In this document: in pieces, positions 22,314-34,473 of the stretch | Layout of the letters: every line of letters starts with the position of its first letter | Position numbering within the stretch: the first letter of the stretch is position 1 | NCBI GenBank assembly: GCA_029204225.1 | Contig: CM055107.1 | Span: forward strand, 2,345,218-2,409,217 | Direction of reading: 5' to 3' | Length of the DNA stretch: 64,000 nucleotides | Origin: Diphasiastrum complanatum | Lineage: Eukaryota; Streptophyta; Lycopodiopsida; Lycopodiales; Lycopodiaceae | Program-made: the position numbers and the translations under genes | Notes under the pieces: generated by a model | What the model was told of the DNA's origin: nothing | Seen by the model: the letters and a program-made list of their open reading frames with translations, nothing else | Databases searched by the model: none

Positions 22314-23420
22314 ACAGTACAGAGAGAGAGTGGGTTAGTAAGACACTTGACACGTCACCCTGCCACCTAGGCTTCACACGTGCGATCAGGAAATGACTGA
22401 AATTGCAATAGGAGGGTGCACTTTTTGTAGGTGGTACCATAAAAAATCCATATCCAACCCAATATGCATCCAATCAGAGGTTACAAGAACTCTTCTAAGG
22501 GTCATTAGAGAGGCATAAAGGCTTCCATCAGGTCCAACAAGCAAACAAAAGCTCAGATCATGCAAAAATTGTATTTATGGAGTCCTTCAACAAGTAAAAC
22601 TTCAAGATATTGGTGCCTAAGCCTTCCATCTCCAAATTGGGTGCATGATGGCTAAAATCAGAGGAAATCTATCATATCTTTTAGCTTGCAAAAAAATCCA
22701 GCAGGTTCAGACCATCTATTGAGAGTTATTCAAGCTCAAAAAACCACAAAAATACACTATTTTTTGATTTTTTGAGACCCTTAATGGTGTCCAATCCTAA
22801 TCAAACTTCATGAAAGCCTTAGTACAACATCATTACACCTCTGATATTAGCCATGGATTTTATGAATATCACCAAAAACATTGAAAAAACCACAAAAAAA
22901 CCATGTTTTAAAACTATTTTCCAACCATTTTTGAAATTTTTTTGTGGATAAAACCCACATGCAAGTGAATTAGGACATATCTACTGTAATTCAATTACCT
23001 GAAAGCACTAAAATATTTGATTTCAGTCAATCATGGTTCATATAGCCCATTTCACTAGATTTTGACCAAGAATCACTATTTTTGACCATAACTATGGCAT
23101 GCAATCATTAGAATCAATCATGATGACTGGAAAACAACAAGTACAAATCTTAAAAACGTTCATGAATAGTAGATTTAGTGAATTTCATGCCAAAACATGG
23201 AATACTAGCTCAAAAACTGCAAAAAATCATAAAAAATCCCTAAATTTCCATTATTTTCTATGGAAAGTTTCCATAGTAATGATCATGCGGTTGATAGCAA
23301 ACCAAAATAAGAGGAGCCACTTACTTGGACGCCAATTCCACCACCAGAAGTAAAAAGCAAAGAGGAAATACCAAAAAGCTGGAAAAAAACAAAAAAGCAA
23401 CTCCACGTTCTGATCGATGC
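22314..23420. other. no feature recognised, AT-rich
   Basis: No coding frame, RNA gene or clear tandem repeat. Many CCACAAAAA and AAAACCATG words. It may be decayed LTR or leader of copia C3, but this cannot be shown. Confidence 0.4.
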
Positions 23421-23947
23421 AAAGCCTTGCTCTAAAGATCTATTGTAAGGATCAGCACATGAAGATCTACCTAGATCCTATTGCATGCAACCAAAAGTAC
23501 ACATGTGGAGCCAAAGCACCCAACCAACAAGAAACGAATAGTCAAATCCCTACCCGTTTCGCCCCCGAGCTATGGTGATTGAATGAAAGAGAGGAGAGGA
23601 TCTTGGATGTTAAAAACATGAATTTGGAATGAGGAGTAGGGCGAGTTTCACCATGTTATATAATCTCCAAAAGATAAAGAATCTTCTTTCTAGGATCCCT
23701 CCAATTCTATCAAAAGCAATTGATCTCCTATTCTTGCATAATAGTAGTCAAACACCACGCAAGTGCTCCATAAGTCCAATTATAGGCTTGGGTCGCGATA
23801 AGATTATTAATTACATTATCGGCCAAGTCTGAAATGACGTGGCATAACTAATAATCCTATACCCGCTATCCATGTCAGGAATTATTTCGAATCCCACATA
23901 CGGGACATGGACGTAACATAAAGATAGATGACTTTTACAATTTCACA
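23421..23947 (-). repeat. probable copia C3 3' LTR (outer edge unknown)
   Basis: The inner edge is fixed by TTTCACA (TGTGAAA on the minus strand) at 23947 followed by a polypurine tract (minus strand TTAAGGAGGAA, 23958-23948). The second LTR is not in the window, so the left boundary is a guess. Confidence 0.5.
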
Positions 23948-25735
23948 TTCCTCCTTAAAAGATATCTATCTACTTTAACATAGATCTTGGAATCAAGCCA
24001 AGATTAGATCTAAGCTTGATGAAGGCACTCTTGAGCATTGGTTTGGTGAGGAGATCGACAATACATGATGATGACCCAATATGCTCCAAGTTGATTTCTC
24101 CTCCAATGATTTTTTCCCTTACAAAGTGGTGTGCAATCTCAATATGTTTGTTTCTTGCATGAAAAATAGGATTGTTCGCAAGATCTTGAATTGAGATGTT
24201 GTCACACTTGATGATAGGTAGATCTCCATCCTTGATGCACTTGAGCTCCATAAGTGATCTTTTGATCCATAATATTTCTTTAGTAGTGGTTGTAAGGGCC
24301 TTCTACTTGGCCTCACATGAAGATAAAGATATAGCTTCTTGTTTCTTGGATAACCAAGACACAAGATTGCCTCCAATAAAGATAGTGAAAGCACTAGTGG
24401 ACTTCCTATCTACCTTGTCGCTTGCAAAGTCCAAATCCGAGTAGGCAGCCATTGATCGATCTTCACTTTCATAGAATAATCCATAATCAAGTGTGGAAGA
24501 TAAATATCTCAAGATCCTTTTGGCCAATTTCCAATGACAAATCTTGGGATCTTACATGAATTGACTCAATTTATGCACACTAAAGCTCAAATCCGGCCTA
24601 GTTATTGTCAACCATGTAAGGAAGCCAATAAGACTCCTATAAAGGGTGATGTCCTCGAAGGATCTTTCATCCCCTTTCATAGGATTTTTTATAACATGCT
24701 CCATGGGAGTATCAATGCTCTTGAAATTCTCCATAAGAAATTTCTTAAGCATAGAAAGAGCATATCTTGATTAACTAATAAATGCATGATCTTGATAAGG
24801 ATCTACTTCTAGGCCTAAGATGTACTGAAGCTCACCTAGATCTTGCATTTTGAATTCCCTAGCTAATGCACTTTCTATCTCATCAACAAGTTTCATGCAA
24901 TCTCCACATGAGATGATATCATCTACATATATTATGAGAATAACAAGATTGCTATTTACAAACTTTATATACAAGGATGGATCATAAGCACTTAGATTGA
25001 ATCCAAGTGAGAAAAGATATGAATTGAGCCTTGCATACCAAGACCTTGGGGCTTGCTTGAGCCCATAAAGGCTTTTGAATAAGAGACATTTTGGATTCAT
25101 CACCATCTTTTATAAAGCCCTCGGGTTGCTCCATATAGATTTCTTCCTCAAGGTAGCCATTGACGAAGGCTTTAGAGATGTCAAGTTGGAACATTCTCCA
25201 CTTGAAATAGTATGCAATAGAGATGACAATTCTTATAGTGACCATCTTGGCCATGGGTGTAAAGGTGTCTAATTCATAATCAAGACCATGAATTTGAGCA
25301 TATCCTTTGGCACATAGTCTTGCATTGAACTTGTTGATAGATCCATCATTGTTGTACTTCACTCTAAATGCCCATTTGCATCCAATAACATGATTGTTGA
25401 TAGGTGGATCCACAAGCTCCCAAGTATTGTTGGAAATCAAGGCTTCATACTCCTTTGACATGGCTTCATATCACTCTTTTGATTGGAGTGCATCTTGGAC
25501 ATCACTTGGCTCATCATGAGAGATGAAAAATTCATGATAAGAGTGTCATCCTCCACTTGCTTGCCTTTCTCTACATATGTGAGCCTCCTTGGTTCGGATC
25601 TCTCTCATACATCTTCTTGGATTGCTTCAAGATGCTCCTCTTCAAGCCTTAGCCCCTCCACATCTTGATTGGCATCAAGATTGACAATAGAAGATCCTTC
25701 ATAAGTTGGCTTGATCTAGATCCCATCCAATTTGA
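23948..25735 (-). pseudogene. copia C3 RT and RNase H, decayed pol
   Basis: Minus-strand order matches copia pol. RT N-terminal part: NTWELVDPP, GCKWAFRVKYNNDGSINKFN and AKGYAQIHGLDYELDTFTP (25461-25250). Then FQLDISKAFVNGYLEEEIYM, SLYGLKQAPRSWYARLNSYL, and the palm with IIYVDDIISCGD at about 24940. RNase H follows: YSDLDFASDKVDRKSTSAFT, ISLSSCEAK, IIKCDNISIQDLA, ARNKHIEIAHHFVREK and DLLTKPM, ending at 23970. Frame changes at about 25100, 24770, 24530 and 24300 disable it. Gag, protease and integrase are not present; the element ends near 25735. Confidence 0.8.
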
Positions 25736-26236
25736 GCTTTGATCAATCAAATTTGTATAGTGTCATCATAGTCAAAAGACAACCATATTTTCTCAAGGAT
25801 GATGCCATCAAATATGTCCTAAGATTTCTCAATAGCATCCTAGGACCGAGATAAACACTCAAGATATAATAATAGTTTTTCTCAGCCAACTTCTGAACTA
25901 GTTCACAATACTAGCCAAAGTCTACACCAGTCTAGCAGTGACATAACTGCCTGAGAAGCATTTCTCAAATCTTACAACCATAATGTAGGAGGCTGTATGG
26001 TTAGAAAATCACATACCTGAAACTTGTCAATGAAATTACCTTGTCCAATAAACATTATAACTACTAGTGTAGTAAGGAACACGATAATGAAAGACAAATT
26101 ACAAACCCATGTAAGATAGTAATGTCAATAGTAACTTCAAAACACTAAAAACCCAGTATTGTTGGTGAAATGTCATGAGGAAAATTTAGCCAAGTATGGT
26201 TGGAGTTTTTAGAGGAATCCTCTCCAACACATGAGT

Positions 26237-26282
<46 letters not shown>

Positions 26283-26466
26283 TGAACCTAACAAATCTAA
26301 ACAAAACTACACATTATTACCACAATACCAAGCATATGAATCTTAAAGTAAATCAAATTTGTATAGAGTCATCACAATCAAAGATATCATATAAAACCTA
26401 AAAACCATCAAAAGCTCTGAGTTGAGGAGAATATGCTCACCTGCATCCATCCACAACAACAACCGT
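25736..26466. other. non-coding, with a dispersed 35-bp direct repeat
   Basis: No gene seen. AATCAAATTTGTATAG followed by GTCATCA..GTCAAA occurs at about 25745-25780 and again at 26347-26385, suggesting remnants of one duplicated repeat on both sides of the TG microsatellite. Confidence 0.45.
26238..26279. repeat. TG microsatellite
   Basis: About 20 uninterrupted TG units. Confidence 0.97.
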
Positions 26467-26471
26467 GTTAG

Positions 26472-26625
26472 TACTAGAAAGTGTCAAGGCTATAGCCCTT
26501 GCACAATAGTCTAGGAACACAAATGGGTGAATAGCTCAATGGAAGAGCACCCCACCGGAATGGGGGAGGTCCTAGTTCAATCCCTAGCCTCCAACCACAC
26601 ACACCAAGTGTAAAAACTTTTCACA
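26472..26625 (+). repeat. TRIM 5' LTR
   Basis: 154 bp, starting TACTAGAAAGTG (TG decayed to TA; the 3' copy has TGTTAGAAAGTG) and ending TTTTCACA. Shares AAGTGTCAAGGCTATAGCCC and CACACACCAAGTGTAA with the 3' LTR. Confidence 0.87.
26524..26590 (+). promoter_or_regulatory. tRNA-like RNA polymerase III promoter in the TRIM 5' LTR
   Basis: Box A TAGCTCAATGG (26532-26542) and box B AGTTCAATCCC (26574-26584) are 31 bases apart, within tRNA spacing. GCTC...GAGC forms a 4-bp D stem, and CCCCA/TGGGG can form an anticodon-like stem. A TTTT run (26618-26621) could terminate polymerase III. The T stem is imperfect in this copy (CCTAG on both sides of the loop). The parent tRNA is not identified. Confidence 0.75.
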
Positions 26626-26638
26626 TGGTATCAAAGGC
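26626..26638 (+). promoter_or_regulatory. TRIM primer-binding site
   Basis: TGGTATCAAAGGC directly follows the 5' LTR, close to the iMet-type TGGTATCAGAGC. Confidence 0.8.
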
Positions 26639-26686
26639 ATGGTTGTGGGTGTGGTCTAGGCGGGCGGTAGCTAAAAGGTCTATGCC

Positions 26687-26697
26687 TTGAGGGGGAG
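26687..26697 (+). promoter_or_regulatory. TRIM polypurine tract
   Basis: TTGAGGGGGAG directly precedes the 3' LTR start TGTTAG. Confidence 0.75.
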
Positions 26698-26842
26698 TGT
26701 TAGAAAGTGTCAAGGCTATAGCCCTCGCACAACACTCTAGGAACACAAATGGATGGGTAGCTCAATGGTAGACCGGAATGGAGGAGGTCCTAGGTTTAAT
26801 CCCTAGCCCAACCACACACACCAAGTGTAAGAAATTTTCATA
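26698..26842 (+). repeat. TRIM 3' LTR
   Basis: 145 bp, TGTTAG to TTTTCATA. Compared with the 5' copy it has a roughly 9-bp loss in the anticodon region and several substitutions, so the insertion is not recent. Confidence 0.87.
26751..26809 (+). promoter_or_regulatory. tRNA-like promoter in the TRIM 3' LTR
   Basis: Box A TAGCTCAATGG (26758-26768) is identical to the 5' LTR. Box B GGTTTAATCCC (26793-26803) sits in a perfect T arm, CTAGG-TTTAATC-CCTAG. The D-arm 3' strand and part of the anticodon arm are deleted. TTTT follows at 26835-26838. Confidence 0.72.
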
Positions 26843-26847
26843 GTTAG

Positions 26848-28049
26848 AACAGAGACATTATTGTGGGAACTACAGGTGTCTACACATATTCTCAGTTGTT
26901 ATCCATGTTGCAACAAGTAGTCATTGCCAAGTTAGCATTGCCAAGTTAGGTGACTCTAATTTTGTCCATATCATGAGTAAAAAGTCGGACGTTGTTTCAG
27001 CTCTACTCAAAGTTACAATATTATAAGATTAATAATATATAATAAATGCTTGAAAGTCAAAAATTACATAAGTACGACTAAAGTAGACAATTACATCCAG
27101 ACTAGTTTTAAAGTAGAGTAAAAAACTATTTACCATTACACTTTTCAGAATGCATATCGGAACACCATCCCTTATCCTAAGTAACAACTTAGAGAAATAT
27201 TTATTGCACTGTCAATTTCAAATGTTAGGGCATAATAGTCCACAAATAAGTATATATAGACTTTAACAGACATGTATAATCCAAGTCATATAACTAAACC
27301 CATCATACCATTTATATTAGAAATAGTCGAGAGTAACGAAAGGTTTAAGCAAAAAGCAGTACACTTCATGTCAAAGTACAATACTTTAGGACCCTAAATG
27401 GATTACACAAGATCCACAAGAGTGATTGGATGTTTGCTAAACAATCTATTGCCAAAACTAGACACAAAAATTGTTCTAGAATAGCAATTTTGCATTTAAC
27501 AAACAAGAACAATCATAAAGCATTGATCAATTATGGAAATACGAGTCCAAACATGTGGTATAGCTTGTGTAAATGGCCTACAAACAGAGAATGGAAGTAA
27601 TATCATTTGATTGCATTTGGATAATCAAAACTCAATACAAATGTGGAGTAGACTCGAGATTGCCAATAAGCTCTAAAAAATAATCTAAATGTTTACTATG
27701 GAGAGTCTACTACATAGAAAAGTCTTTTCCTTTGTAAAGTTAGGTGAATTTCCAACATGTAATAAGGAAGTTGATTTGGCTTTCTTGCCCTAATTTGCCA
27801 TTCTAGCCTCATTCCTAGAGTCATGCCAAGTAGGTGGCTAGTTGGTCAATTTTCTCCATAAATCTAGGATCTAGGTCTTATAAAGTAGGAATCACTACCA
27901 AATTGACTCGACCCACTTTTTAGACTTGATCTAACCTACACTAGGATAGGTTTCCCACGTGGCTCCATGACCTCACATGTGTGGGACCCACTTGTGTAAT
28001 TTACAATATTTGACATGGTTAGATTTGCCAACATAGGCAATTTTTCACA
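26848..28049. other. non-coding; right end is the copia C4 3' LTR
   Basis: No coding frame. The right edge TTTTTCACA at 28049 reads TGTGAAAAATTGCC on the minus strand and follows the C4 polypurine tract, so an unknown length of the right part is the C4 3' LTR. Nothing else recognised. Confidence 0.5.
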
Positions 28050-29776
28050 CTCCTCAAATCTAGCTTTGGAAATTATGATACATCTATCAATTACTCCAAG
28101 TGAAGATCTTATCTTAACAAATGAATCCTTAGGCAAGGATTTAGTAAACAAATCAACCAAGAAATTCGATGAAGACACATGTTGGAGCTTGATCTCTTTG
28201 GCTTGCACTTTCTCCCTCACAAAATGATGAGCAATCTTGATGTGTTTGCTCCTTGCATGGAATGTAGGATTAGTTGCAAGTGATTGGGTTTACTGACATG
28301 AAGCAATATTACTAGCCTCTTGAGCCATAAGACCTCCTTGCATGTTGATGTCTAGGCCTTGTACTCGGATTTTGTGGAAGTTAAGAAAATTGTATCTTGC
28401 TTTTTGGAAAGCCATGATACTATTCCATCACATAAGAAAGTAGAAAATGCACTTGTAGACTTTTGATCTACTTTGTCACCTGCAAAATCCAAGTCACTAT
28501 AGGCTCTTAAGCCAAGATTAGTCCCTTGTACAATATGCCAAAATCCCTAGTTGATGAGATATATCTAGGACTCTTTTGGCCATTTTCCAATGTGACACCA
28601 AAGGACTTTACATGAATTGGCTTAATTTTCCAACACTATAACTAAGATCAGGTCTATTTATAGTGAAATAGATTAAGGAGCCTAAATCCTTCTATATAAA
28701 GTGATGTCCTCAAAGGATGCTTCATCACCATCAATAGATGCTTTTACATGTTGCTCCAGTCTCAATGCCTTTAAAATTCTTCATTCCAAATCTATCTAGG
28801 ATGGATGTAGTATATTTAGATTGACATATGAAGCTAGAATCCAATCCTCTTATGACTTCTATTGAAGTAGGGAAAGTATATGAAGTAAAAGATGAAATGC
28901 CTTCCCTTTGATCACCTTTGCCATCATAAGTTACCTCAATGGCTCGGCCCTTTATCTTGTGGATCTTCTTGGAGTCCTTGGATCTTGAGTTGGATCCTCA
29001 AGCTCTTGATGACTTTGAAGCTCCTCCTCCATCCTAGCATGGTCTTTCACATCAAGATGATTATTAGCATTATCATCCACTTTACAAGCATGTCCTTCAT
29101 AAAAAATAACATCCCTACTCGCTATGACTTTCTTAGTGATGGGATTGAAGACTCTATACCCTTTGATATTTTCACCATATCCCACAAAGATGCCTTTGAT
29201 AGAAGTTGCATCATGCTTTTTCCTTGTATCCAAGGATTGGTGTACATAGCATGTGGATCCAAATATCCTTAGATCCTCGAGATTTGGCTTTTCTCCAACT
29301 AGAGCTTCTTATGGTGTGATTTCTCCAATGGCTTGGTTGGGAAATCTATTGCATAAGAAGTTAGCACAAGTGATTGCCTTGCCCCAAAATGCTTTTGGTA
29401 GAGAAGCATCTAGCCTTAAGGCTTTAGCACACTCACAAAGAGATCTATTTTCTCTCTCAACCATTCCAATTTGTTGAGGGGTATAAGGACAAGATAACTC
29501 CCTCTTAATTCCATTAGAACTACAAAACTCTATCAACTTATTGGAGATATAATCTCCTCCATTATCACTTCTTAATACCTTGATCTTGGTACTAAGTGGA
29601 TTTTCAACTAGAGTTTTGAACTTTACAAATGAATCAAGCACCAAAATTTTACAAGACAAGAGGTAAATCCAAGCATATCTAGAATGAGGATCAATGAAGG
29701 TTACATAGTACTTAGCACCACCATTTGATTCTTGTGAGAAGCCATGCACATCCGAATGTATGATTTCAATCTGCAA
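28050..29776 (-). pseudogene. copia C4 integrase joined to RNase H (RT deleted)
   Basis: The integrase begins at 29776 with IEIIHSDVHGFSQESNGGAK (first catalytic Asp). It continues with KVLRSDNGGDYISNKL (second Asp), YTPQQIGMVERENRSLCECA (catalytic Glu) and FWGKAITCANFLCNR. After a frame change it resumes at 29233: KKHDATSIKGIFVGYGEN and YRVFNPITKKVIASRDVIF, then an acidic linker. At about 28860 the frame passes from linker to RT-end sequence SSFICQSKYTTSILDRFGM, so nearly all of the RT palm is deleted. RNase H remains as DLFTKSLPKDSFVKIRSSLG (28140-28080). TTTGAGGAG then the LTR start TGTGAAAA follow, as in C5, suggesting a related family. Confidence 0.75.
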
Positions 29777-31020
29777 AGTGAAAAACTCGCCTAGTTAGCT
29801 CAACCCACACCTGACTCAAGGCCACTATCTCAAGCAGAGATGAATCTCTTTAGGCATCAGGTGCAGGTCTACAGTCAAACTCTAAACAGCTTCCAGACAG
29901 AGTTTGACAAGTATCGGGCCAGTGTAACTCAGGAGCTCGCCCAAGCCAAACAAGTCCCCAAGGCTTGTCAACAGTTTATGGAGCAGAAAGCTCAACCAAC
30001 CCCGGTGGTGATTCCAATGCCACCTCTCTTTGATGCTGCACAGGCAAGTACAAGTCAAGATCAAGGCCAGCAGGCAGTAGGGGCCACAAGTCAGAATCAG
30101 GGGTCATTCGAGAAAGGCCAAGGACCTCATGATACTGGAGCTGAGACGCATGACCAAGGTCAAGACATGGGTCCCAGCCATAGCCACGGGGAAGGACAAG
30201 CCTCCTCATCAAGAGGCTCGCGCACTATATCTACCAGTCAGGCTTTCAGACGTCCCAAGTCCATGGAGGAGAAAATCAATGAATTTCTATTCAAATATCT
30301 CTACGAGTCTTCAAGGACGGTTGGCAGATATCCTTTTCAGTGCAAACTATCAAGGAAAACGAGCTGCAAGCACTCCCCGCCCTCTTACCACAACCAAAGT
30401 GGTGCCAGTAGCTCTTCGAGCATGACCCTACGGCCATCAGGGCTTATGTGACAAGTCCTCAACAACTTCGGGTAAACATTCATTTCCTGCCATGTCTACG
30501 ACAAACCAAATGGGTGGAATGCGGCACCCCAATGGACAAAATCATGCCCAACAACTACAACTGGCCAAAAATTGACTCCGAGCACAACTGGACAATGGTT
30601 GTAGACGTCCAAAGGGCTCTCAGCAAATTTTCCACGGAGTATTTCAATTGCCCAGATCCAACAGTCCACGCGGCAGCAACTTACGTCCGGGACTTGGAAT
30701 ATCTGATGGAAATCAAGACCAAGTGGGATAACTTTCTCCCACCAATTTGTTTTGATCCTAATAAGGCCTTGGCCTCAGATCACGTGGAGGATTAGCCGCC
30801 AATCGCTCGTGTGTATTACCGAGCCAACCTTCTGGGCCACCCCTGGACGAGCCGTTTTCAAGCTTGGATCGATCAACAATGGATCACCAATGTCCACAAG
30901 TCACTGCACACAAGTAAGGACTTGAAAAATATTGGCAGAATCACCTTTATGGAAGACCTAACGACGTACTTGATCAACCAGCGGCGAGTCAGACGCTCAT
31001 TTTACTGAATCGACCGAGTG
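29777..31020 (+). pseudogene. coiled-coil and Gln/Gly-rich ORF, unclassified repeat protein
   Basis: The frame 29840-30451 encodes MNLFRHQVQVYSQTLNSFQT and FDKYRASVTQELAQAKQ (helical), then a low-complexity linker rich in Gln, Gly and Ser with several DQGQ repeats. The next frame (30448-30795) has KIDSEHNWTMVVDVQRAL and a Trp/Asp-rich segment; a third (30811-31008) ends in YLINQRRVRRSFY. The frames are separated by single stops or shifts, so this was probably one long protein. It resembles the 10.4-kb and 47.7-kb ORFs in style and in its position inside repeat blocks. No known domain could be named; a gag-like or plant-transposon accessory protein is possible. Confidence 0.4.
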
Positions 31021-31734
<714 letters not shown>

Positions 31735-31853
31735 CTTTCATAAAAATCATGATGAATGTTAGCTTAATGGAGTAGATTAGGGGTGAGTAGTGTTAGTGGT
31801 GCTAGTATTAGAGAAAAAGTGGAGAACTATCTAAAAGTAGCATCTATTCATAG

Positions 31854-32219
31854 TTAGGCACCTATCCAGTGTTCTAACCCTTGTTGACAAGCGGTAGGGC
31901 TACTACGACGCGAGATCTTTGACCCTACAAAAGATCCATCAGCATGAATCTCATATGGGCGTGTGCTAGACTCGCCAGTAGGGATAAGTGACCCAGTCGT
32001 CGCGTCCTCACGCATCAACTGCTCATAGATCATCGTGCGCTCAGAAGGGTGCATACTTATAAAGAGACGTAGTGTCGTCTGGTGGTCACTGCCAGAGGTC
32101 GCCCTCAGAAGTGCACCCCCCCCAGAAGAACTAGACAACTGGTCACGTCGACCGCGTCGTCCACCACTTCCACTAGCCATCAAGACCAGTGGTACAATAA
32201 CTAACCATGTAAAAAACAT
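31854..32219 (-). CDS. hypothetical Gly/Arg/Ser-rich protein fragment
   Basis: A 121-residue frame. The likely true start is the internal MASGSGGRRGRRDQ at about residue 14, giving a low-complexity basic/Gly-Ser N-terminus, followed by TLRLFISMHPSERTMIYEQL and PYEIHADGSFVGSKISRR. This pattern is seen at N-termini of plant transposon-encoded proteins, but no family is recognised. It may be a first exon or a decayed fragment. Downstream sequence on the minus strand has no continuation that I can see. Confidence 0.3.
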   Translation of the reverse strand: MFFTWLVIVPLVLMASGSGGRRGRRDQLSSSSGGGALLRATSGSDHQTTLRLFISMHPSERTMIYEQLMREDATTGSLIPTGESSTRPYEIHADGSFVGSKISRRSSPTACQQGLEHWIGA

Positions 32220-33589
32220 TGAAACCAGAACTACAAATAAAAACTGTATGGAAAACTACCCTAAATTACTGCAATAAAACTAAACTAAACACTAAGATTG
32301 CAACTAAGTAGGTGCTAACAAGTAACAAAATCACTATGAATATGCAAATGAAAATGAGTATACAAGCAACAAGATTAATATGAGAAAACAAGTAACAAGC
32401 AACAAGATCACTATGAAAATGAGTAATGGCAAGCAAGGAAGCAAAATGAGAGGATTGAGAATGATAGAAAAAATGAGAGAGAATATCAGAAATGGCATGC
32501 AAAGAAAATTTCAAATCGTCTGTCGCTGGGCGACGGATATATGTTGCTTCAAACGTCACCAGGTGACGCATAATTGACTTTAAAAAATTAGTGACATATG
32601 TGGGCATGTAGCGACGTTTAGGTGATGTTTGTTGGCATGTAGTAGCGACGTTTGTTAATAATTCAGTGACATTTATGAGGTTTTTTTTTAACCAATTCTT
32701 GGATTTATGGACAATATTTTAGGCCGATCCTTAGATTTGTGGACAATCCTGAGGTATATTATCATCAATGGATTTATGTAGGTCAAACCATAGTAACCAT
32801 GGTTCTGAGAACTGTGCAAAAGTGATTATTGGATCACTACTGCTCTGTATCATAAATTGAAATTTTTTGCTGGTTTCTGTACATGCAAAGTTATCTTTCA
32901 AAGTATTTGAAAGACTTTTTTTGAAAGTAACAAAGACTTTGCTTTTTAGATATAGACTTTGCTACAAATTGAATTGAATCAATTAATTATTAATTACACG
33001 GTTCACTAGACGGTTCTCAGAACCGTGGTGAACCGTGGACGGTTCACAGATTCTATCGGTCAAACATATGCATCAAGCTAAGCTGCAAGACATTAGATTA
33101 TGATGTGTGCGATTGATGAGTACTACTATAGATGGACAACTATATATTTTCTTAAGAAGGATTTTAGGCCAATTCTTAGTTTTATGGACAATGTTGAGTA
33201 CTACGGTGGCCTTGTACAATTCAGCTGATCGTTGGATATTCCTGGGGAAGTTGCAACAAGATTGAAAATCTGTTGTGCAGAACCTTTCAAGAAATGATTG
33301 GCCAACATTCATGGCTTAAAAATTATTCAATGTTCAGCTTTTCTCGTGTGTATGCTCCATTGCAATTTGGTACTTTTATATTCTATGGCATTTTTTTCTC
33401 TCATGATATCCAAAGATCTTTTTGATCAGTCTTTCTGACATTGGTTGTCAAACATGGGCCACTTGCAAAAATAGAATATAATTGAGCTCAGTAACAATGT
33501 CCAGGTTTTTGAAGTTTAGATACAAAATTTTAAAATAAAGTTGGAGAATTGGAAGCTGATGATGATGTGATGATGATCGTCTTTGTGTC
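32220..33589. other. non-coding, transposon-end-like repeats
   Basis: No gene. Between 32515 and 32670 short motifs such as GTAGCGACGTTT and AAACGTCACC recur, as in sub-terminal regions of DNA transposons. The segment 32655-32740 (TCAGTGACATTTATGAGG, ATTCTTGGATTTATGGACAA) recurs at 35165-35235 and partly at 33160-33200. Confidence 0.4.
32650..32742. repeat. direct repeat, copy 1
   Basis: TTCAGTGACATTTATGAGG, a T run, then ACCAATTCTTGGATTTATGG and ACAAT.TTTTAGGC. Copy 2 is at 35160-35236. Confidence 0.65.
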
Positions 33590-33905
33590 TTGATATCTAC
33601 ATGGTGAATAGGATGAGACACAGGATGATGCACTGGATGAGCCAGAGGATTGTGCACCCGATGAGGCCTAGAGCCTAGAGCATTTGTATTCAGATGCAGA
33701 GCTAGACGACTTGATTGCCATGATGGATTCAGAGGCCCACCTCATGCCGAGTGTTAGGGCACCCCAATCATCTCTTGCCAGCGAGTCCTACACAGAGTCT
33801 CAGCCAGATCAGCTACATGAGGTGCCTCCAGTTCCTCAGAGGGTTTATATGCGGCGCACAACACCTCCAATGCCACCTATGCTATTGAGGCCTGTAGCAA
33901 TGTAA
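33590..33905 (+). CDS. hypothetical Pro/Met-rich ORF fragment
   Basis: Open frame from 33684 encoding MYSDAELDDLIAMMDSEAH, then Ser/Gln/Pro-rich sequence ending MRRTTPPMPPMLLRPVAM. An acidic stretch upstream (DETQDDALDEPEDCAPDEA) is in the same frame but separated by a stop. The style resembles a C-terminal acidic/proline tail of a transposase exon, possibly CACTA or hAT, but nothing diagnostic is seen. Confidence 0.25.
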
Positions 33906-34454
33906 TTAAGTTCATTCATGGTTTCATATCTGGTGGAGCATTTTGAATATTGCACCATATACAAAACCATGAATTTCGATGTTGCATAGAGGTTGCTGAG
34001 CATTAGTCAATGCATTATTAACATGAGTCATTCGAATTCTCTAAGATCTCTTCAGTCTCTCCAACATTGATTGTCAAACATGAGCCACATGCAAAAATAG
34101 AATTTTTTGAGGAACAACATGGGCTTGAGATACACATGCATTGAAGTCAATATAATTGTGAAAAGCTTTGTGCCGAACTTATACTAATATGCTTACCAAT
34201 CATCAATGCATTTATGGTCGAACAACAAGCAGCAAGACATTGGATCATGTACATGTGCGCTATTGAGTACCATTAACGGTTGAAAATGGTGAAGCATGCT
34301 TCAAGGACATTCATATTGGAGAGGAAATGGTGGAGGTCATGTATTGTCTAAGGGTCTTTGATGAGGATGTTTGAGTACTACAGGCCCCTCCCCGCTCGCT
34401 CCCACATGCCCAAAAACAATTAAAATTAAATTTTCTCCCCCTACGTATATTATA

Positions 34455-34473
34455 CCCCCCCCCCCCCCCCCCC
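34455..34473. repeat. C19 homopolymer tract
   Basis: Nineteen uninterrupted C followed by GCCCC. Homopolymer length may be affected by sequencing error. Confidence 0.85.

Larger units (their letters stand above)
26472..26842 (+). mobile_element. complete TRIM with tRNA-like promoters in its LTRs
   Basis: A 371-bp miniature LTR element with every cis feature: 5' LTR 26472-26625, iMet-type primer site starting at 26626, a coding-free spacer of about 50 bp, polypurine tract 26687-26697, and 3' LTR 26698-26842. An exact 5-bp target duplication GTTAG flanks it (26467-26471 and 26843-26847). It has no coding sequence, so it must depend on proteins of another copia-type element. Each LTR contains a tRNA-like segment with A and B boxes followed by a TTTT run just before the LTR end. 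The layout is analogous to Cassandra TRIMs, which carry 5S rRNA sequence in their LTRs, but here the passenger is tRNA-derived. Confidence 0.88.

Noticed and set aside
26524-26590. A functional tRNA gene
   Set aside because: A and B boxes are good, but the acceptor stem does not pair, the anticodon arm is irregular and the T stem is broken in this copy. The sequence lies inside an LTR, so it is treated as a tRNA-derived promoter.
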